Assembly: GCA_905250075.1 (NCBI GenBank)
Contig: CAJNOP010000109.1
Span: 239,940-303,939 of the forward strand
DNA: 64,000 bases
Source of the DNA: Rotaria sp. Silwood1
Lineage: Eukaryota; Rotifera; Eurotatoria; Philodinida; Philodinidae
Direction: 5' to 3'
This document shows, piece after piece, positions 60,828 through 64,000 of this stretch (positions are counted from its first letter, which is position 1; every line of letters begins with the position of its first letter). The notes below the pieces were generated by a model. It was not told the DNA's origin, made no database searches, and worked only from the letters and a program-made list of their open reading frames with translations. The translations under genes were made by a program, and so were the position numbers.

Positions 60828-61401
60828 TCCTTTCGCGTCGGGTGTCCCATATATGAGACGGCGAGGTTTTTCATTATATACCCGACTTCAAGTACAATTT
60901 GATACGAGTATTTGAGAAGTTCTATCTATTACAAGGATAGAAAGACCAATGGGGATGATAGTTTTACAGTAAATATACATTTCTAATGCTTCGTTTCGTC
61001 TGTCTTAAAAAATTGAAAGAAGTAGTTTGTTAAATCTGTAGGACTTGTACTTTGCGCGTTTTGTCTACTGTTCTGTCATCCGTCAATATCATAGTATAGC
61101 ATTCTCACACATGCGTATTCTATTCACATTTTCTTTTGTTTTGTTTACATGCCTGATATTGCATTTACGAGTGCAATGTTCGTTTATGCGTAGTACCATG
61201 TTTTGAAACCTATCATATATTGAAACACTTCTAATAAAAATTATATGATAAAAGGTGAAGATCATTGACTTACAGAATTTCCAGCGATTCAGAAAGCTAC
61301 TTTTCCTTCCAGACGCTCGAGCTTTTTACACATTATGATAAAACTAATTGTCTATTGGATACGAACACATTTCTTACTGAAAAAACTCCGGCGCGAAAGG
61401 G
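60828..61401. mobile_element. piggyBac-family MITE with TTAA flanks
   Basis: TTAA (60824-60827) precedes TCCTTTCGCGTCGGGTGTCC and the palindromic CCATATATGAGAC. The right end CTCCGGCGCGAAAGGG precedes TTAA (61402-61405). CCCTTT-type ends plus TTAA are typical of piggyBac. The interior (574 bp total) has no transposase. It differs in end sequence from the element at 43061. Confidence 0.9.
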
Positions 61402-61405
61402 TTAA

Positions 61406-61883
61406 TAGAAGAATACATAACAAGATACAAATATAAAACTTTTTTTTTCGACATAGAAGTGATTTTCTAAAGTGTACTTTGTGATTGCACTAATTAGTCA
61501 CACAATGGTTTTTTTAAATTCATTCATTTGATCATAACGATGATCAATATTTAAAGGCGTACATTATTGTTCGCATTCGTAAATTTCTTATCCAATCAAA
61601 TTCTAATTAGTGAATCTATCTTGAATTTAAATTCAAATTCGAATTATAAAAGTTTAATAATAATAATAATAAACATAAATCAATCTTTTAAAAACTTCAA
61701 AAAAAAAATTTCATAAAAAAAAAATATGTAATCAACCAATCATGACAAAGAACTTGAACTTCATTCATTTCTCTTCATTCATTCAATTTGTTTGTTTGTT
61801 CTTCTTTTATTTCATTATTCCAAAATATTTGTGACGTAAATTTACAAAACATATACGTATATTTCTTATCTATTTAATTAAAT
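61406..61883. other. Upstream region of the PABPN1-like gene
   Basis: AT-rich with a (TAA)n run near 61660. A CATTTCTCTTCATTCATTC pyrimidine-rich stretch lies about 100 bp before the start codon. No clear promoter motif. Confidence 0.35.
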
Positions 61884-63955
61884 ATGGATTTAACAATACA
61901 AAATGGTAATAATAACAATGGACTTCCATTAACAGGTGATGTTATTCTTAGTCCTAATGGTCAAGAACATATTTCAGATTCACTTTTGGATACATCAGAA
62001 ATGGGTGATGAAGCTGATCTTGAATCAATGCGTAAACGTATAAGAGAAATGGAAGAAGAAGCTGAAAAATTAAAACAAATGCAACTTGAAGTAGAAAAAC
62101 AAATGCAATTGCCTAGTACCCCGGGTACACGTAAGATTTTATTTATTCTATTCAAATAATTATTTATATTTGTTTTTTTGATTCATTAATTTAGCTACAT
62201 TTCCAACAATTGAAGAAAAAATGGACGCTGATCAACGATCAGTTTATGTTGGAAATGTATGTATGAAAAACAAAGAAGTTTAAGATAGAAAATTTTTTTT
62301 GTATATTAATGTTTTTTCTTTAGGTTGATTATTCAGCAACAGCACAAGAACTTGAAAATCATTTTCATGGTTGTGGTTCTATTCATAGAGTTACTATTTT
62401 ATGTGATAAATTTACTGGACAACCAAAAGGGTATGAATAAAAACGAAAATTGATTTCTTTTTAATTTTAAATTAAGTATAAATGCAATATCGTACTTTAG
62501 AGTATCGAATGTTTGCTTTTTCTTTCTTGAAAATATGTCTTTATGATAGATTTGTAATAGTCCATTAGATACGTTAAACGTTAGGATGCATGAAAGTGTG
62601 ACTTAGCTCATTGTCGAGCCCTTATTCGAGTTAGAATATTAATGTCCTAGCGTCAGATTCAATAGCACGATTTTATGCAAATTGTTTTTGCCATTTTCAT
62701 GCAGTAGCTAACCACAAGAGCAGACATATATTACAAAATAGTCAGTATACAATCAAACATGTGATCTGAGGCAAATATTCTCTAGTTACATGTCTAGCAT
62801 CGCTTCATAGCTGATGCTACTCAGTTATGATAGCTCTATGTTTTTAATGAAATTTTTGGTGCATTCTAGTCAGCATTAGGTGCAGAAATTCAAGTAAATT
62901 GATTCCAACGGCAGAAGGACATCTCTCGGGTATCAGTCATTGTACGATTTTTCTAGTCACTATAGGATCTAGCTAACGAAAGAAGTCTTACTAGAAAACT
63001 AGTTTATCACATAGTTAAGTTGTTCATACTAAGCATATTCGTTTCTTACAATGGAAGTATGTGTGTTGATAAGTGAAAAGATGATACATATTCGGGTCGA
63101 ACGAAAGCTCTCACCACCAAAATAACAAGGATAAGATATTAGCGACCCTTGGCTTGCCTAGAGGGAGATATTTAAATTTCAAGGCATGTGAAATTTAGTC
63201 ATAAAAAATGAATCAAAGAAGGTTTTTTCCACGATTATAAGGACAAAACATAGTGTTGTTTGGGCCGATTATGGGGTTTTTAGGGATTCTCTTTCATATG
63301 GCTCGAACAACGCCATGTTTTGTCCTTATAATAGTAGAGTGAATTTTTCCTGTAGTTCATAGAACCGACGTTTTCTATCAGCCGCTGGAAAATTTAACTC
63401 TACTATTATAAGGACGGAACATAAGGTTATTCGGGCTAATCTTAGGATTGTCAAAGATGCTCTTTCATATGGCCCGAATAACCTTATGTTCTGTCCTTAT
63501 AGTAGTAGAGTTAAATTTTTCAGTGGCTGATAGAAACCGCCTGTTCTATGAGTTACTGGAAAAATTCACTCTACTATTATAAGGACAAAACATGGTATTG
63601 TTCGGACCATATGAAAGAGGATCCCTAGAAGCTCCATAATCGTGGAAAAATCCTTCTCTGATTCATTTTTATGCCTAAATTTCACATACCTTGAAATTTA
63701 AATATCTTCCTCTAGGCAAGCCAAGGGTCGCTAATATTTAACCAGAATGTGTCATATTTTCACTTATCAACACATTGTTAGTGATATTGCAAAGATAACT
63801 ATTCAGTCTAGAAAGTATTTTTCTTCTAGCAGAACACTTGATTGACATTTTCTATTCTTTATTTTAGTTTTGCTTATGTTGAATTTGCCGATAAAGACTC
63901 TGTACAGACTGCTCTTGCTCTTGATGATTCATTATTCAAAGGACGTCAGATGAAA
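61884..63955 (+). CDS. PABPN1: Nuclear poly(A)-binding protein (PABPN1-type), first four exons, runs off the window
   Basis: Exons 61884-62130, 62195-62256, 62324-62430 and 63868-63955 join in phase. Residues about 45-75 ([20 protein letters not shown]) are the coiled-coil that in PABPN1 stimulates poly(A) polymerase. An RRM follows: SVYVGN is RNP2, and KGFAYVEF is RNP1, split by the large intron. [20 protein letters not shown] and SLFKGRQMK are highly typical of the family. It binds nascent poly(A) tails in the nucleus and controls their length. The last exon seen ends at GTAAAT (63956); the RRM end and the Arg-rich tail lie beyond the window. The third intron is 1437 bp because of a palindromic insertion. 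Confidence 0.95.
63059..63777. mobile_element. Nested palindromic element in the PABPN1 intron
   Basis: Outer arms: TGTGTTGATAAGTGAAAAG at about 63061 and its complement ending near 63777, with CTTGGCTTGCCTAGAG and TTTAAATTTCAAGG blocks also mirrored. Inside, four related modules of ACTCTACTATTATAAGGACR type alternate in orientation with CATATGGYYCGAA hairpins between them. The whole is symmetric about 63418. Non-coding. Confidence 0.9.
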
Positions 63956-64000
63956 GTAAATATATATGTTTATGATAAAATTTAATTTCTATCAATAAAA

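Overview
This window looks like the end or subtelomeric part of a bdelloid rotifer chromosome (Adineta/Rotaria type). The evidence is: an AT-rich genome with many 45-70 bp introns; arrays of degenerate TGTGGG, which I recall as the bdelloid telomere hexamer; bdelloid-style gene families (divergent seven-helix receptors, F-box proteins, a Thr-rich-stalk membrane protein with a jelly-roll-like ectodomain, a DM9 protein); and a high density of short DNA transposons and foldback elements. The assignment comes from sequence style and recalled families, not from a search.

Layout. 1-306 is a C-rich telomere-like array. 692-3070 is a complete astacin metalloprotease gene. A telomere-like junction at 3216-3299 abuts a receptor gene that is cut off before TM6. 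5082-5577 holds inverted arms and a head-to-head telomere-like array. 6261-7420 is a 1.16-kb inverted-repeat transposon with TA flanks. A second receptor gene (10133-11049) lies next to a 100-N gap. 13086-15850 is repeats. 16063-19957 (-) is a five-exon F-box gene. 20794-28760 is very repeat-rich: a 124-bp palindrome, another telomere-like junction, several blocks built from one short CG-containing motif each, an orphan exon, a broken thioredoxin-like gene and a truncated pogo/Tigger-like transposase. 29142-36645 holds three more telomere-like junctions, a P-loop kinase-like gene, a DM9 gene with one stop codon and an unknown gene with one stop codon. 37899-44820 (-) is a seven-exon type II membrane protein gene whose introns hold three transposons and a 10-N assembly fault.

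From about 47 kb the window becomes conventional: a 74-residue protein, a dispanin/CD225 protein, a GH38 alpha-mannosidase (18 exons, 990 aa), a JTB homologue and the first four exons of a PABPN1-type poly(A)-binding protein. A decayed copy of the mannosidase last exons, split by a mariner-like element, lies at 50920-52215.

The main pattern is that TGTGGG-like arrays occur about ten times. In every two-sided case the order is G-rich then C-rich on the + strand, which is the arrangement expected when two capped chromosome ends are joined. One junction coincides with a truncated gene. The left half also has four genes carrying a single in-frame stop. Together this suggests a subtelomere repeatedly broken, capped, fused and colonised by transposons. 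A palindromic mobile element with telomere-like arms is the competing explanation.
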